A stretch of DNA of 64,000 nucleotides from Stomoxys calcitrans (GCF_963082655.1 NC_081553.1:129795736-129859735), one strand, 5' to 3'. Positions 45,805 through 58,375 are shown, numbered from the stretch's first letter. Numbers and translations are program-made. Notes: generated by a model from the letters alone, not told the origin.

Positions 45805-45980
45805 AATGCAAGTTCGCCCATGAACATTCCATTAAAGAACGGGGACAAACTTCTAACATATCAATGAGTGCTGTTCCATTCAAGTTGAAGCTTAATGATA
45901 AAGGGCCTACTTTCATAGCCGAGTCTGAACGACGTTCCGCAATTGCGAAACTACTTTTGGGAGAAGTTTTACTGCGGTAC
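45805..45980 (-). repeat. tRNA-derived SINE, 3' half
   Basis: It shows gcccatgaacattccattaa, acatatcaatgagtgctgtt and catagccgagtctgaacgac, the inverse of the SINE body. It breaks within gagaagttttactgcggtac and runs into a Family 2 end. Confidence 0.65.
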
Positions 45981-45984
45981 TGGA

Positions 45985-46610
45985 TATTATAATTTTGTGC
46001 ATTTATTTGCAGCGCTAAGAAGAAGAGCTAGACCCATTGATAAGTATATCGATGAGCTTAGAACACTTTCTGATTCGATTTAGCTATGTCCGTCTGTCTG
46101 TCTGTATTTCCATGTATTCTTGTAATGAAGGTACAGGTCGCATTTATTACCCGTTTACCATGGATTTTGCACATAAAATTTTTTGACCCAAGGACGAACG
46201 CTATTGATTTTGGAAAAAAATCAGTCCAGATTTACATAAAGCTCCCATTTATATCTTCAACCGATATGGCCTTTTGAGTCTATAGTAACCACAATTTTGA
46301 TTTAATCTTCACAAAATTTAGCCCGGGGTGTTTTTTTTTTTGACGTCCCAATTGCAAAATTTCATCAAAATCGACCCAGATTTAGATATAGCTCCCAAGT
46401 ATATCTCTCACCCGATATGGCTTTTTAAGTATTTAGTAGCCACAATTTTGGTCTGATCTTACCAAATTTAGCATGAGGTGTTTTATTTGACGTCCCAATA
46501 CGTATCGGTTAGATACAGCTCGCACATATATCTTTCATCAGATATGGACTATTAAGGATGTAGTAGCCACCATTTTGGTCCTCTTGTAAGAAAAACTTGC
46601 AAGTTTCTAT
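45985..46610 (-). repeat. Family 2 element copy
   Basis: The end module agacccattgataagtatat, tttctgattcgatttagcta and tgtccgtctgtctgtctgta is the inverse of that at 2485-2560. It is followed by units containing tttagatatagctcccaagt and ccgatatggctttttaagt. Confidence 0.65.
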
Positions 46611-46840
46611 TCAATATTTCAAAAGTTTGTTGAAATAAGGACTGAATAGATTCAGGAATAGGTTCTATGTATTGAAAGTAGTAGGTAAACTCCGAGGTGT
46701 AGGTTACTTATATACTCGGAGGCGCCCGACTTTAGCCTTTCCTTACTGGTTATCAAGAGCGTGGTTAGAAAGGACTTATTGATACTTCATTGAAATCGGA
46801 CCAAACCCATTCCACTAGCTAGGTTTGTATTTGAGCCAGA

Positions 46841-47028
46841 GCAGTGGAGTCGACCGAAGTCAAGGTTTGACGCCAGTGTCGAAGAAGTCGAATTTTCCAA
46901 TAGTCAGAGTTGAGCAAGCTTCAATCCTCCCATAGCAGTGGAGTCGACCGAAGGTAAGGTTTGACGCCAATGTCGAAGAAAGAGAATTTTTCAATAGTCG
47001 GAGTTGAGCAAGCTTCAATCCTCATGTC
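46841..47028 (+). repeat. 94-bp tandem duplication
   Basis: The unit gcagtggagtcgaccgaag through agttgagcaagcttcaatcc occurs at 46841 and again at 46935 with few differences. No gene is associated. Confidence 0.8.
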
Positions 47029-47074
47029 AGATTTGAGGTCAGACACCCCAGCCCTGATTTAAGCTAAGCCAGGT

Positions 47075-47390
47075 TTTGGAGGCCACCCACCGTACCGCAG
47101 CATGTCCGACTATGACGCTGAACGCCTGTGTTCGAATTCTAGCGAGAACATTAGAAAAAAATTTCCGCAATGTTTATCCCCTTCTAATGCTGGCGACATT
47201 TGTGAGGTACTTTGCCAGAAAAAACTTCTTCCCAAAGAGGTGTAGCACTACGGCACGCCGTTCGCCGTACTCAGCTATGATATAGAGGCACATTATTTTT
47301 GAGTTTTAACTCGAATCGGACAGCACTCATTGATATGTGAGAAGTTTGCCTCTGTTCCTTAATGGAATGTTCATGGGCAAATTCATTTTT
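47075..47390 (+). repeat. tRNA-derived SINE, degraded copy
   Basis: It begins ggaggccacccaccgtaccg with a decayed A box and a B-box-like tgttcgaattc, then tgctggcgacatttgtgagg and ccttaatggaatgttcatgg. The head has lost several bases between gcag and catgtcc. Confidence 0.7.
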
Positions 47391-47685
47391 GGTTGTATGC
47401 AGATTAGAATCACACTTGGTTTCGAAAGTTAACGCGTTGTCGACACAAAGACGTACTAACCCAAATCCTGTGTGGAATCGACTTACCGCTAATGGCCTTT
47501 CTCAACATCTGTGACCTTCAAAAATTTAAGACAAACGTCAACGAACCCTGCTTCCTCTTTCTGATCTCTGATTTCTTACCATCCAACCGCCAGAGCAATA
47601 CATATGCTTGTTGATTAGGAAGAAGGAGCAGTATCAGCTGTCAAGAAGAAATCCTTCATATTAATGTTATGCTCTGAACTTAAGT

Positions 47686-47991
47686 TCACTTGCTGAAATT
47701 TATAAAACTACCCTCGTACTCACTCATCAGCAACTGCGCAAAGGCAAGTGTAAAACAAAAATCAAAATTCTTCTTATGAAATGTTTGACTTTTGTTAACG
47801 TTAGCCTCATAAATATTTAACGAAGTTCTTCTACTACTATCTCTCGCTCTCAAATAGAACAAGGCTTGGAATACCAATTGGCTGTTAGTGCTGTCAATGG
47901 CAACGAGGGCCCTCGGACATTTCTTTTTCAATTTGGGAAACACTGGTTGATCAATAACAAATGTCAACATAAGAACGAATGACAAATTCAT
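47686..47991 (-). CDS. hypothetical 101-residue protein, uncertain
   Basis: I do not recognise this protein. It is an uninterrupted frame in nonrepetitive sequence, starting MNLSFVLMLTFVIDQPVF, which could be a short signal peptide. A basic middle (KLKKKCPRALVAIDS) and a hydrophobic C-terminal part (FDFCFTLAFAQLLM) follow, and it ends in NFSK. The start lies in an aagaaATG context, acceptable for flies. It is on the same strand as the cindr-like gene and could sit inside one of its upstream introns. No splice site, TATA box or paralogue supports it, and a chance frame is the more likely explanation. Confidence 0.2.
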   Translation of the reverse strand: MNLSFVLMLTFVIDQPVFPKLKKKCPRALVAIDSTNSQLVFQALFYLRARDSSRRTSLNIYEANVNKSQTFHKKNFDFCFTLAFAQLLMSEYEGSFINFSK

Positions 47992-49089
47992 TTCTTAGCA
48001 GATTGTTAAGCGAATCTTGATTAAGTTTGCGGTAGGTCAGGTAGAATGATGGCAGTAAAAGAACATAAGAGAAACTTTTTTCTGGTAACAGAAAAAAGGC
48101 TATAAGGAGTGTTTGGAAAACAAAAATTTAAAATCGACTTTTTATTCAATTATTTCAAAGCCATAAAATTTAAATGTTTGTATGACCCTCAACCGAATTT
48201 CATGTAGTCTTAGTTAATTAGTGTGAGAAAAATTATTTCTTACACACATTTTTAAATTTGTAAAACAAAACGAATAACCCACCTTCCAACTTCAAACCTT
48301 TCTAAAAGATTATAACTTAAAACAAAATTGTAGAATCATATCAACACAAAATCGTAAAATTAAAAGTTTCCCTTTAATTTTACAAGTTTTCCCCCACCAA
48401 CTCAGTCGGTCAACAAATAACAATAACAGCCGCAATGTGGTGAGTTAAGAAAAAAAAAACCGCTAAAAAAATAGCTCTGACTCAACAATAGCCAAGATAA
48501 TAGAAATAAACTTTGCGCATGCGCAATCGCTTCAATGGTATTTCTTTCTTTTTTCCACACCGAAGTCTCTGTTTTTATAGCTTTCTCTATTCTTCTCCGA
48601 CTTTTTTATTATTATCTATAAAAGCATCATAAATTTTTCGTGGGAGAATAGTGAAACATAAAGAACAATGATAGAAAAAATAAAAAGAAAGAAATGGAAT
48701 ATTGTCGTAACACACACACATTGTTTCCAAATCCAGTTTTGTGTTGTTTAATGGTCAACACTTCGTTTTTTGGCTGGGAGGGGGAGGTTGAATTTTATTT
48801 AGGGGGGATTTTTTGAGTTTTGTTTTGATTTTCATATTCGTTGTTTTTGTTGAGTGGCATTTGTTGGTTCGTCTTAGCAAAGCGATAATAGTAGCTGCAT
48901 ATAGAAAAGCTTTTACAATCGCTGTCGCTGGAAGGGAATTGTTAATTAGTGCTCATGTGTGATGGCATGTGCGCTGGCCTTTGTTTGGCAAAGATTAAGA
49001 TAACTTTTGTTTTAAACAAAATTGAAACGCCAAAAAGTATGCAAAGTAAAATACATTTTAGGGTTTTTTCTAATCATCGAAAAAGAAAA
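47992..49089. other. unique sequence with possible regulatory content
   Basis: This is one of the longer repeat-free stretches. It contains the NRF-1-like palindrome at 48514-48525 and short (AC)n at 48711-48720. No gene is recognised. Confidence 0.35.
48514..48525. promoter_or_regulatory. TGCGCATGCGCA palindrome (NRF-1/Ewg-type site)
   Basis: A perfect 12-base palindrome matching the NRF-1 consensus YGCGCAYGCGCR sits in otherwise AT-rich sequence. In flies the homologue Ewg binds this type of site, often in promoters. Occupancy here is inference. Confidence 0.35.
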
Positions 49090-49390
49090 TTTTAAGTTAG
49101 GAATTCCGTGCTATTTACAGAATTCCTAATTGTTTTCCATACCACTTCCCCAAGTTGGTTCATGTCTGGTATCGTGTCCCCACCAAGTACCGGTGTCTGT
49201 TAGCCGCGAAAGCCGGGCAATGACATAGGAAATGCTCCAACGTCTCATCATCCTCCCCACATGCCACAACTTGCCGTACCGATTTTGCACAAGTGAGTTC
49301 GTATTCCTATGTGTCCCGTTATTACACCAAAAGCTATATTAAACCTCTTTCTTGCTTCCTTTCATTAATAACCTAGTCCTCTCATTAATA
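49090..49390 (-). pseudogene. R1-like LINE C-terminal fragment
   Basis: The minus strand reads YELTCAKSVRQVVACGEDDE and then TLEHFLCHCPAFAANRHRYL. This matches the Cys/His cluster (C-x-H-x4-C type with EHFLCHCPA) near the end of R1-like ORF2 proteins. Only this C-terminal piece remains. Confidence 0.65.
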
Positions 49391-52386
49391 ACCTAGTCCT
49401 CTTTTAAAGTGGGTATACTTTAAGATCGGACTATATCCAAGTATTATCTAATTTAGGCCGCATTTGGCACGAAAAATTTCTTTCATGAGCTTAAGTCGGT
49501 TAATGAAGAGCATCAATCTATAGTGAGATTCTATTTAAGTATGGTCAGATTTAAACCGTATTTCCAATTATTTTCAACGTGTCTAATACAACATCATGTT
49601 CCAAGTTTTATGAACTTAAAAAGGTACATAAATGGACATATATTAATATAACAGCGAAAAGTTTACTAAAACTAAAGCTATATGTTTGTATATCTTGTTA
49701 TGTCAGTATAAACTTTTCCAGCAGGATATCATAGAGATCACACGATAAGCTGTCCTTTTCTTACACGCAATAAAAAAAAGTTTGGGACATTCTTACGACA
49801 AACAAAATACTTTTATTACGAAGTTTTTCTTTTATTGTAACTGTGTGACATTACGCTCTAACACATCGAACGTTAGCCATAATCGTAGCAATATTGAACG
49901 TTACTAACTTTGTTTATTGTAAACCCTTTAGCAGATTCGCATACGGTTAAAGGAAAATTTCTCTTTAAAGGCATGTGTTTCTATAGCCGCAAATGATAAT
50001 TCGTTTACTAGAGAGAAAGGGTGAGAATTTGAGGGTATAGCCAGTGATGGGCAAAAATACTTACACTATTGCACATCAATGTGGACGAACACGTCACTGG
50101 TATAGGCACATTTGCGCGCACAACACTTATTACTTTTTTTTTTGCTGAGCAAAGAGCAGTTAGTTTGTTGAGCCGATCGGTCGAATGCGGATGGTAAACT
50201 TGGAAAATTACCATTTTTAAAGGTACAAGAAAACGCAATAGGAATTTCTAAGGCACATACATTGTTTGTAAATATTTACGCGACAAAGCAAGTATTTTAA
50301 TGTGCGAAAACAACAACTCCCATACAGCGGAAACAACAACTCCCATACCCGAATCCAGCGGATCATACAACGAAATCATAATGGAGTTGAGGTAAAATGA
50401 AAGGCTTTTAAAATAATCTTGTATCGTTACATCGAAATAAATCCAAACAAACTCTGAAACAGTTTGAATTACCATTTGAAAGCTGCTTATAATTGGTCAA
50501 CATTTCAGTTTGAATTGTGTTACAACAATAAATTGAACTTGGCATCATTCTCAATATGTACAATCTATTTTAAAACTAAAAAGAATATACATACATATAC
50601 ATAAGCATGACATTAAATTAAATCCTAAAGAAAGAAAAACAGTTGAAACCCCGAATAACATGTTCTATGTATCAAGATTGAAAGGTATTGTCAAGGCAAC
50701 AAAAAATTTTATATTTGCCACAACTTCTTTGAAAAATTTATCTAAAAAAATATTAGTACTTTCGTCGTAAAAAAGTCCAACATTTTTCACAAAAGAAGTT
50801 AACTTGTCGAAAAATTTCTTTATGTGAAATGATCTTTATTGTGTGTTCTGAGGAAGGTGTAGCAGCAAGTGTCATCCTGCAGTCTGATTAATTTTCGTCT
50901 ATTTAATTCAGCAGACAAACCCGTTCTCTGTGAAATCGAATTAATTTCATGATTTTCAAACAGTATATTCGGAGATCGGCTTATAGAGGGGGCTACGTCA
51001 ATATATACGAGTAGTCTACTATACCCCTTGTTTTCCATGAAAGATGAAGTTGGGAATATTTGATCTATTTCATCTATTCTTTCCTAAAAAAAATAACGTA
51101 CTAAGGAAGAAAATCAAGCCGATCAAACTCAAAAGGTTTTAGCTTTCAAAATTGCCATCATTAATCAATTAATCTCGGTTGAGAGAATCCGAAAATCTTT
51201 CCAGTGCTACTCTGAACTTTTCTTTACCATTTTGTAGATGGACTTTACTTTCCCAAAAAATGACCTTGGAAATACAAACTCGTTACAATTCCATTAAGGA
51301 CTGGAAAGTGCTGAGTGAGCACTATCCGATATAAGTTATTAGCTCATTTATAAGTATTATGCCTATAGTTCATATGAAGTCTTGAAAAATCCACCACAAA
51401 AACGGATTTTTCATAATTTGTGTTATAAGGCAATGCGTAGGAATGTATTGAGTGGTTGAGGTATACAAAGATCGGAACCTTCTGAAAGGCAAATGTATAA
51501 AAAAAAGCATTTGATTGTTCCAATTGCTTGTTTCACCTGCTACCTTTAAACCTTACCCAATTATTATGACTATATTCGCAATCATTAACATTTAAATACA
51601 TATACCATGATATTCGGTTATCAGGTAGAATATCCATTCGGCCGTCTGCAAAATTTGAGGGGTTAATACATACCACTGCCGTCTAAACTGTTATGCCTGG
51701 ATTTTTTTTTTATATCTTATCCACGAGTAACGCTACATTTCACCATAAATACAACAAAAATTAATGTATTGCCATAAATTTGGATTTTATTGCATAACAT
51801 GGACGACAGCAGCAGCAATAACAACAACATCGCAAAAGCAACAATTGCAATGACATCTATAACATGAAAACGGTGTGGTATCCTCGCAAACCATTCATTT
51901 TTTTCTTAGTGTCACAGGAAAAAAATGTCCGCTCTCTTTAACAATTCAAAGTAACAGTGTTGCCACCTGGCATAGGTGTATGTCCATAGTGGCATGGGGC
52001 GGACTAACATCCACACCCTCTTTTCAACCTAATGTAACGTAACTCTAACAGAGTTACCAAAGTGACGTATAGAAAGCAAAGGGGATTGAAATAAAAGAGA
52101 AATATTTGTGCTCTCAAAATTTTACAGGAAATGTCAAGCTTTAGATGTCGGCAATTATTTTATTTTCTCCAAAGCAAACAGCTCTGCCGAAAAATTTAAA
52201 AAATCAAATTTACAGCAAAAGAAAAGAAATGAAAGAAAGATGCACATATTGGAACAAAGATTGCCGAAACCCTATGTACGTGTATCACGGGAAAGGAAAT
52301 AATGCATATGTAGAAAATACAAACGACGCAAACTGCATGCCATTGAGAGCACAATTCCGCTTGCGGCATGTTCTTAGATATTTCTC
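49391..52386. other. mostly unique AT-rich sequence
   Basis: No gene is recognised. Small scraps include a LINE fragment near 49725-49757 (agcaggatatcatagagatc, cf. 61880) and the dispersed scrap at 51970-52040 shared with 3120-3190. A 30-base direct repeat (acaacaactcccata) occurs at 50310 and 50335. Confidence 0.35.
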
Positions 52387-53077
52387 ATTTTTATACCCTA
52401 CACCACTACTGTGGTACAGGGTATTATAACTAAGTGCATTTGTTTGTAACAGCCAAAAGGAAGAGAGATAGACCCATTGATAAGTATACCGAACGACTCA
52501 GAATCACTTTCTGATTTGATTTAGCTATGTCCGTCTGTCCATGTAAATTTGTGTATTTTCATCCGATCGTCTTCAAATTTGGTATGGACATGTTTTTCGG
52601 AAAAATCGGTTCAGATTTGAATATAGCTTCCGTTCGTCCGATTTGTAGTAATATGGCAATAAAATGGTAATTTTTCAACCGATTCTTCCGAAATTTAGCA
52701 GGAAGGATTTTTTTTCTTTTGGCTTTCAATCATACTGGTTAATTTCATAGAAATCGGTTCAGATTTAGATATAGCTCCCATATATATGTTCACCCAATTT
52801 GCAGTAATACAGCAATGAAATGGTCATTTGTTAACCGATTCTCTCGAATTTCGACAGGGAGGATTTTCTTATGACTCGATGTTTCTGGTGAATTTCATAG
52901 AAGTCGGTTCAGAATTGGATATAGCTTCCATATGCATGTTCGTCCGATTAGCAGTAATACGTCAATAAAATGGTCATTTGTTACCCTATTCTTTCAAAAT
53001 TTGGCAGGAAAGGGTTTCTTATGACTTTCGATATAACTAATGAATTTCATATAAAATGGTTCAGATTTAGATATAGG

Positions 53078-53119
<42 letters not shown>

Positions 53120-53440
53120 TCCGATTTTCACTCCTAGACCCACTGCAAGCGCATGCATTTATTGACCAATCTTCCGAACATTTTGTACAACGCTTTCCTC
53201 GACAAATTCCACAATATCCATAAAGTTTGGTCGAAATCGGTTTAGATTTAGAGCTCCAAGCTCCAATGTATATGTTCGTCCGACTTTGGGTAATTTGTTG
53301 TCCTTTGTCAACCGTAGTTGTTACATTTTGAACATATTTGCTGGATACATCCGCCGAGGTCCATCAAAATTGGTTCAGAATTAGATGTAGCCCCCCTTTT
53401 GTGTTTATAGGGTAGGTGTAGGGTATTACAGGTTCTATAT
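52387..53440 (-). repeat. Family 2 element copy
   Basis: It begins tttttataccctacaccact and agacccattgataagtatac, inverse to the end of 813-2634. It then holds about six units with ggttcagatttagatatagc and gtccgatttgcagtaatac-type wording. An (AT)n microsatellite of about 18 repeats lies at 53081-53117. Confidence 0.75.
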
Positions 53441-53689
53441 TCACAAGCGCCACCAAGCAGTCTATGTGCGAAGCTCGAATTCTTTATCTTTATATAATTT
53501 ATATACGAATAATTATTGGACCAATTTTTTTGAAATTCTTACAGAATGCGTGGACTGACATAAAAAAAGGCATTCCCTAATAAAATCAGGATGTGATCCA
53601 AATTCGGTCAGTTTGAAAAAATAATTTTTGTATAAAAGCAGCAACTTAGTTTTTAGAGAGCGTCCTGTATGAGTGACGATATGCAGGGA

Positions 53690-54100
53690 GTATATCTAAT
53701 ATGCGGTCAATCTGCTCCACTCTACCCCGTATCGTCATTTCGGTTGTAATACATCGAAATATTGGTCTAAGGCCCAACAAAATATAGTTTATATTCTCCG
53801 TCTGTCTGTCTGTGCTAACTTTCGCAAGAGTAGGTGCTTGAAATTTTGCACAAATACTTCCTATACACCATATCAATCCACATTTAGATTTAGCCTCAAG
53901 AGAGCGCATTTCTTACCCGTTTTGGCTGAAATGGTGTACTATGACGTTTTCTATGACATTCAATAGATATGCCAAGCGTAGTTCGAATCGGTCCAAAACC
54001 TGATATAGCTCTTAAATAAAACGATTTAGGATCTTGACTTCTTGAGTCTGTAGAGGGCGTAATTCTTATCCGATTTGGTCGAAATTTTCTACCTCTATCC
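53690..54100 (-). repeat. Family 1 element, divergent and interrupted copy
   Basis: It contains tgtctgtctgtgctaacttt, cttgaaattttgcacaaata and ggtccaaaacctgatatagc. Later parts of what looks like the same element appear at 54833-54885 and 55156-55240, on either side of SINE copies. Confidence 0.55.
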
Positions 54101-54555
54101 AGGTTCGAATCCCTGCCGAATTCTTTCCATTTTTCAAGTTTTTTGCCTGTTAGGGCGAAGATTACTAAATTTTACAATTTTTGTTTGTTACTCTTTCGAG
54201 ACGAGCTCAATGATCGGAGATGCAAATGGAAAAGGAAAGCAAAAGATAGCAAAACACACCAACGACTATGGGACGCGTTTCGTCTTTGATTTGAAGACCT
54301 TTCAACCATATTAGGTGTGATGGCTTCAAGGGCCGTGCGTTGGTATTTTGTTTTTGAATCGTATTAATAGCGAAACGCATCTATGATACAATTACCACAT
54401 TAATCACGCTCGACAACCCTGTCTATTAGCTATACTTTTTCCCAATGCATGTATTTTTGTGTAATGACAGACATTTTTTCTGTTGCAAATTACACTTCTT
54501 CCGTACTACACATGATTTTGTGCATCTGTTGGAAGTTGTTTTTTTTTCTACCTCT
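54101..54555. other. unclassified sequence
   Basis: It begins with a B-box-like caggttcgaatccctgccga at 54098-54117, which may be a short scrap of a tRNA-related repeat. The rest has no recognised feature. Confidence 0.3.
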
Positions 54556-54832
54556 AATATGCAAATTTGCCCATGAACATTCCATTAAGGAACTGGGGCA
54601 AACTTCTCACAAATCAATGAGTGTTGTCCGATTTAATTTTAAGGTAAATGATACGGGACCTCCTTTTTATGGCCGAGACTCTCTGGGGAGAAGTTTTTAC
54701 ATGGCAAAGTACCTCACAAATTTTGCCAGCATTCGGAGGGAATAACCACCGCTGAAAAATTTTCCGATGTTCCTGCCAGGATTCGAACCCAGGCGTTCAG
54801 CGACATAGGCGGACGTTGGCCTATTCTAATAT
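54556..54832 (-). repeat. tRNA-derived SINE copy
   Basis: The inverse body (gcccatgaacattccattaa, ggcaaagtacctcacaaatt) leads to aggattcgaacccaggcgtt, the inverted B box, and to cgacataggcgga. The A-box end is missing or strongly altered. Confidence 0.75.
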
Positions 54833-54882
54833 ACGTGCCAAATTTGATCCTAATTGGTCCCTAACCTGATATACTATTAAAT

Positions 54883-55158
54883 TTTCCATCAACATTCCTT
54901 TGAGGAACAGGGGATACTTCTCTCATATCAATAAGTGCAGTCAAATTAATGTTTAAGCTCAATGCCAAGTCCGAACGGCGTTCTGCATAGCGACACCACT
55001 TGGTAGAGACGTTTTAACATGGCAGGCTACATCACAAATGTAGCCAGCATTAAAAATGGGATAACCAACGCCGAATTTTTTTTGTGTTCGCACCGGGATT
55101 TGAACCCAAGCGCTTGGCGTCATAGGCGGGCATGCAAACCTTTGCGCCATGGTGGCCC
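54883..55158 (-). repeat. tRNA-derived SINE, near-complete copy
   Basis: It runs from aaattttccatcaacattcc through gccaagtccgaacggcgttc to cgggatttgaacccaagcgc (inverted B box) and tttgcgccatggtggccccc (inverted A-box region and start). It is in the same orientation as the copy 50 bases away. Confidence 0.75.
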
Positions 55159-56719
55159 CCTTATATAGTTCCCTTATAAACCAATCTTCCTATTTTTCTT
55201 CTTGAGCTAATATATGGCGCAATTCTCATGGCGTCTATTGTGGTCTCCAACATCCTAGTCATGTATATTCCGAATGTATCTATCTCATCTCCCCCTTGGG
55301 GGAGAAAAAGTTTTCTAGCTTAATAACCGCAGAAATGGTATAGGGTACTGGTGTCCCAAATTTTCCCATTCCGGTGTACTGATTATTATATGTCTTTAGC
55401 ATATTTGGAGGCCTACGCCCATTGTTTGTGTTACTTAAGGCAACGGGGTATTTTGAGGTCTCTTGTAATTAAAAAAAAAAATGCTTTTAAGTTGAAAACA
55501 AAAATATGGCAACACTGTTCTATGCTAACCGATCAACTTGGCTTGGAGGAGCATCAACATTTTGGTAATATTTCCTACATTTAAATTGTACTGCCACATT
55601 TCGTGCCCCCATTGACTGCTGGCTTGTGTTGCTGTAGCCGTAGCTGTTGCGATGAATCCCATTTTTTTCGGACTGCTTGGCTTTTTGAAACCCGTTTGGC
55701 ATTAGCTGCAAAATGTTTTCATGTTTTCAGGTTATTGGTTTGTTTTTTACTATGCCACTGGCACTATTCGGTTAAGCAGAGTATTAGAGTTGTGGAATGG
55801 TTAATCGGAGTATTTTTGTCCGTTTTTTTTTTGTTTTGTTTTTTGTAAGCAATTCTCTTTCCTGACTTTATTTTGACATTTTCAATGGATGTTTGCCTCA
55901 TTGGCCAAGTGAGATACAGCTGCCTGAGGTATCGTCTGTTTCGGTCGGTAGGACGCTTGGTCAGACGTACCAGTGGACATTTAGTGTTGACTTTATGCTC
56001 CAGCGAAATGTCAATAACTGGCATACAACGAATGCGAAAGTGCAATACACAAGACATGTAAATGTGTGGCAACAAACGTGTTTGTGCCACCACTGAAAAG
56101 CAAACCCAAGACGGAACAAAAACTCAACGTCAATTCATAGCCCAGTTTCAAGGAATACATTTCCGTGTGACTATGGATATTAAAATTAACAAATTTTGGT
56201 TTTATGCTATCAATCATCCACATAAGTCTTCCCAGCCGGCGGATGTAGGCCTTTTTTTCATATGGCCTAATCTAGTAGTGCATTGGAGTAAAAACTTTGC
56301 TTGCAACTGCTAATTGGATATTTTAAAGTTACAGAAAAGAAAAACTTTACTAATATGCTCATTAAACCATGTACCATATCAATTTTTTTCCGTTTTCTTT
56401 TAAGATTAGAAAAACAACACTCAAGCGTATTTTTCATAACTTCTGGGTAATTTCAAGAGCAATCGTTATAATTTTAGGAACGTGCATATAGAGCAATATG
56501 AAGTTTTTTTTATATTTTTTTCAAAGACTGCTCAATCGACTTTATTGAAATTTTATGTGATCGTAATCTTTACTTTGTAATAAAGTTTTTAAAGCAAAAT
56601 TCCCTGGCGTGATTCCGTATAAGATAAACAGAGACTTAGTGGGGTCTCTAGAAAAGGCATGGACACCATAAAAGGCATGAAAATACTACACTGTATATTT
56701 ATGTGTATCACCAAACATC
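55159..56719. other. mostly unique sequence
   Basis: The first 80 bases are a Family 1 scrap. The rest, including 55593-56280, holds overlapping open frames on both strands with no recognised protein. Confidence 0.35.
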
Positions 56720-56887
56720 AACCAAACACAAATTTGTTAGTAAAAGCAGCAAAAAAGTTTGCTATAACAAGAAAAAGTCAGCTGAAATCGGGACAGCAAT
56801 AATATTTTGCTAAAACAGCAAACATTTTCTGCTTTTTTTAGCCAGCAAAATGTTGATTTAGACTCAAAATGTCGAAATACATTTTTT
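56720..56887. repeat. element X fragment
   Basis: The phrases gcaaaaaagtttgctataac, gggacagcaataatattttg and taaaacagcaaacattttct match the tandem unit of X copy 2. It is truncated where a Family 1 element begins. Confidence 0.55.
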
Positions 56888-58135
56888 TATACCCTTCACC
56901 ATAGGATGGGGGTATACTAATTTCGTCATTGTGTTTGTAACACCTCGAAATAGGCGTCTAAGACTTTATAAAGTATATATATTCTTGATTTTCATGACAT
57001 ATTATGTCGATCTAGCCATGTCCGTCCGTCCGTCTGTCTATCGAAAGCACGCTAACTTGCAAAGGAATAAAGCTAGCCGCTTGAAATTTTGCACAAATAC
57101 TTTTTCTTAGTGTAGGTCGATTGGGATTGTAAATGGGCCAAATCGGTCCATGTTTTTATATAGCTGCCATATAAACCGATCTGGGGTCTTGACTTCTTGA
57201 GCCTCTAGAGGGCGCAGTTCTCGTCCGATTTTACTGAAATTTTGCATGTGGTGTTTTGGTATGACTTCCAACAACTGTGTTGGTATTACATTCGACATCT
57301 GTGCTAAGTATGGTTCAAATCGGTTCATAACCTGGTATAGCTGCCATATAAAGCGATCTTGGATCTTGAGTTCCTGAGCCGCTAGAGAGCGCAATTCTCA
57401 TCCAATTTGGCTAATATTTCGTGCAATCTCCGTCTGTTTGTCGAAAGCACGCTAACTTGCGAAGGAGTAAAGCTAGCCGCTTGAAATTTTGCACAAATAC
57501 TTTTTATTAGTGTAGGTCGATTGGGATTGTAAATGGGCCAAATCAGTCCATGTTTTGATATAGCTGCCATATAAACCGATCTAGGATCTTGAGTTCTTGA
57601 GCCGCTAGAGGGCGCAGTTCTCATCTGATTTGGCTGAAATTTTGCAGGAGTTGTTTTGTTGTGACTTTCAACAACTGTGTTAAATCGGTACATAACCTAA
57701 TATAGCTGCCATATAAACCCATCTGGGATATTGACTTCTTGAGCCTCTAGAGGACAAAATTCTAATCTGATTTGGCAGAAATTTTGTACAATGGCTTCTC
57801 CCATGACCTTCAACATGCGTGTTCAATATGGTCTGAATCAATCAATAGCTTCATACAGCTGCCATATAAACCGATCTCCCGATTTTGCTTCTTGAGTCCC
57901 TACAAGGCGAAATTCTTATCCGAATACACCGAAATATTACACAATGACATCTACAATGTTCAGCATTGAATTCATTAATGGTCCGAATCTTACTATAATT
58001 TGATATAGCTCGAATTGCATAACAGTTCTTATTCATTCTTCTTTGTTTGCCTAAAGATACCACGCGAAGAACTCGATAAAATGGGAGGGTATATAAGATT
58101 CGGCCCGGCCGAACTATGCACGCTTTTACTTGTTT
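56888..58135 (-). repeat. Family 1 element, complete copy with duplicated end segment
   Basis: It starts tatacccttcaccataggat and ends with the palindrome ttcggcccggccgaa (58099-58113) and cgcttttacttgtttt. The segment aaagcacgctaacttgcnaa through gattgggattgtaaatgggc occurs twice (57045-57130 and 57432-57540), so the end module has been duplicated inside the element. Confidence 0.8.
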
Positions 58136-58296
58136 TTTATTGCTAAAGTTTTTCGTATAGGGGACGATTGCAACATATTCCTGGCGGAGGTCTTTGTAAT
58201 TGCCAGGTCTACGGAGATCGTGAGCAAAGAATCAATACAATACAAGCATAGGCTCTAAAACGCTATGTCGCTGTTGGTAATATTTGGGATGACTGT

Positions 58297-58375
58297 ACAT
58301 TGTCAATATTTTCAACAACGTCTGTTTATGATGATGTCACCATTGGTGCATAATTTTGCAGCGTCTTTTTTTGTC
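58297..58375 (-). repeat. inverted unit of the 58.5-59.0 kb satellite
   Basis: The sequence attgtcaatattttcaacaa, catcaccattggtgcata-type wording and ttgcagcgtcttttttt is the reverse complement of the unit that follows at 58590-58660. Confidence 0.65.
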
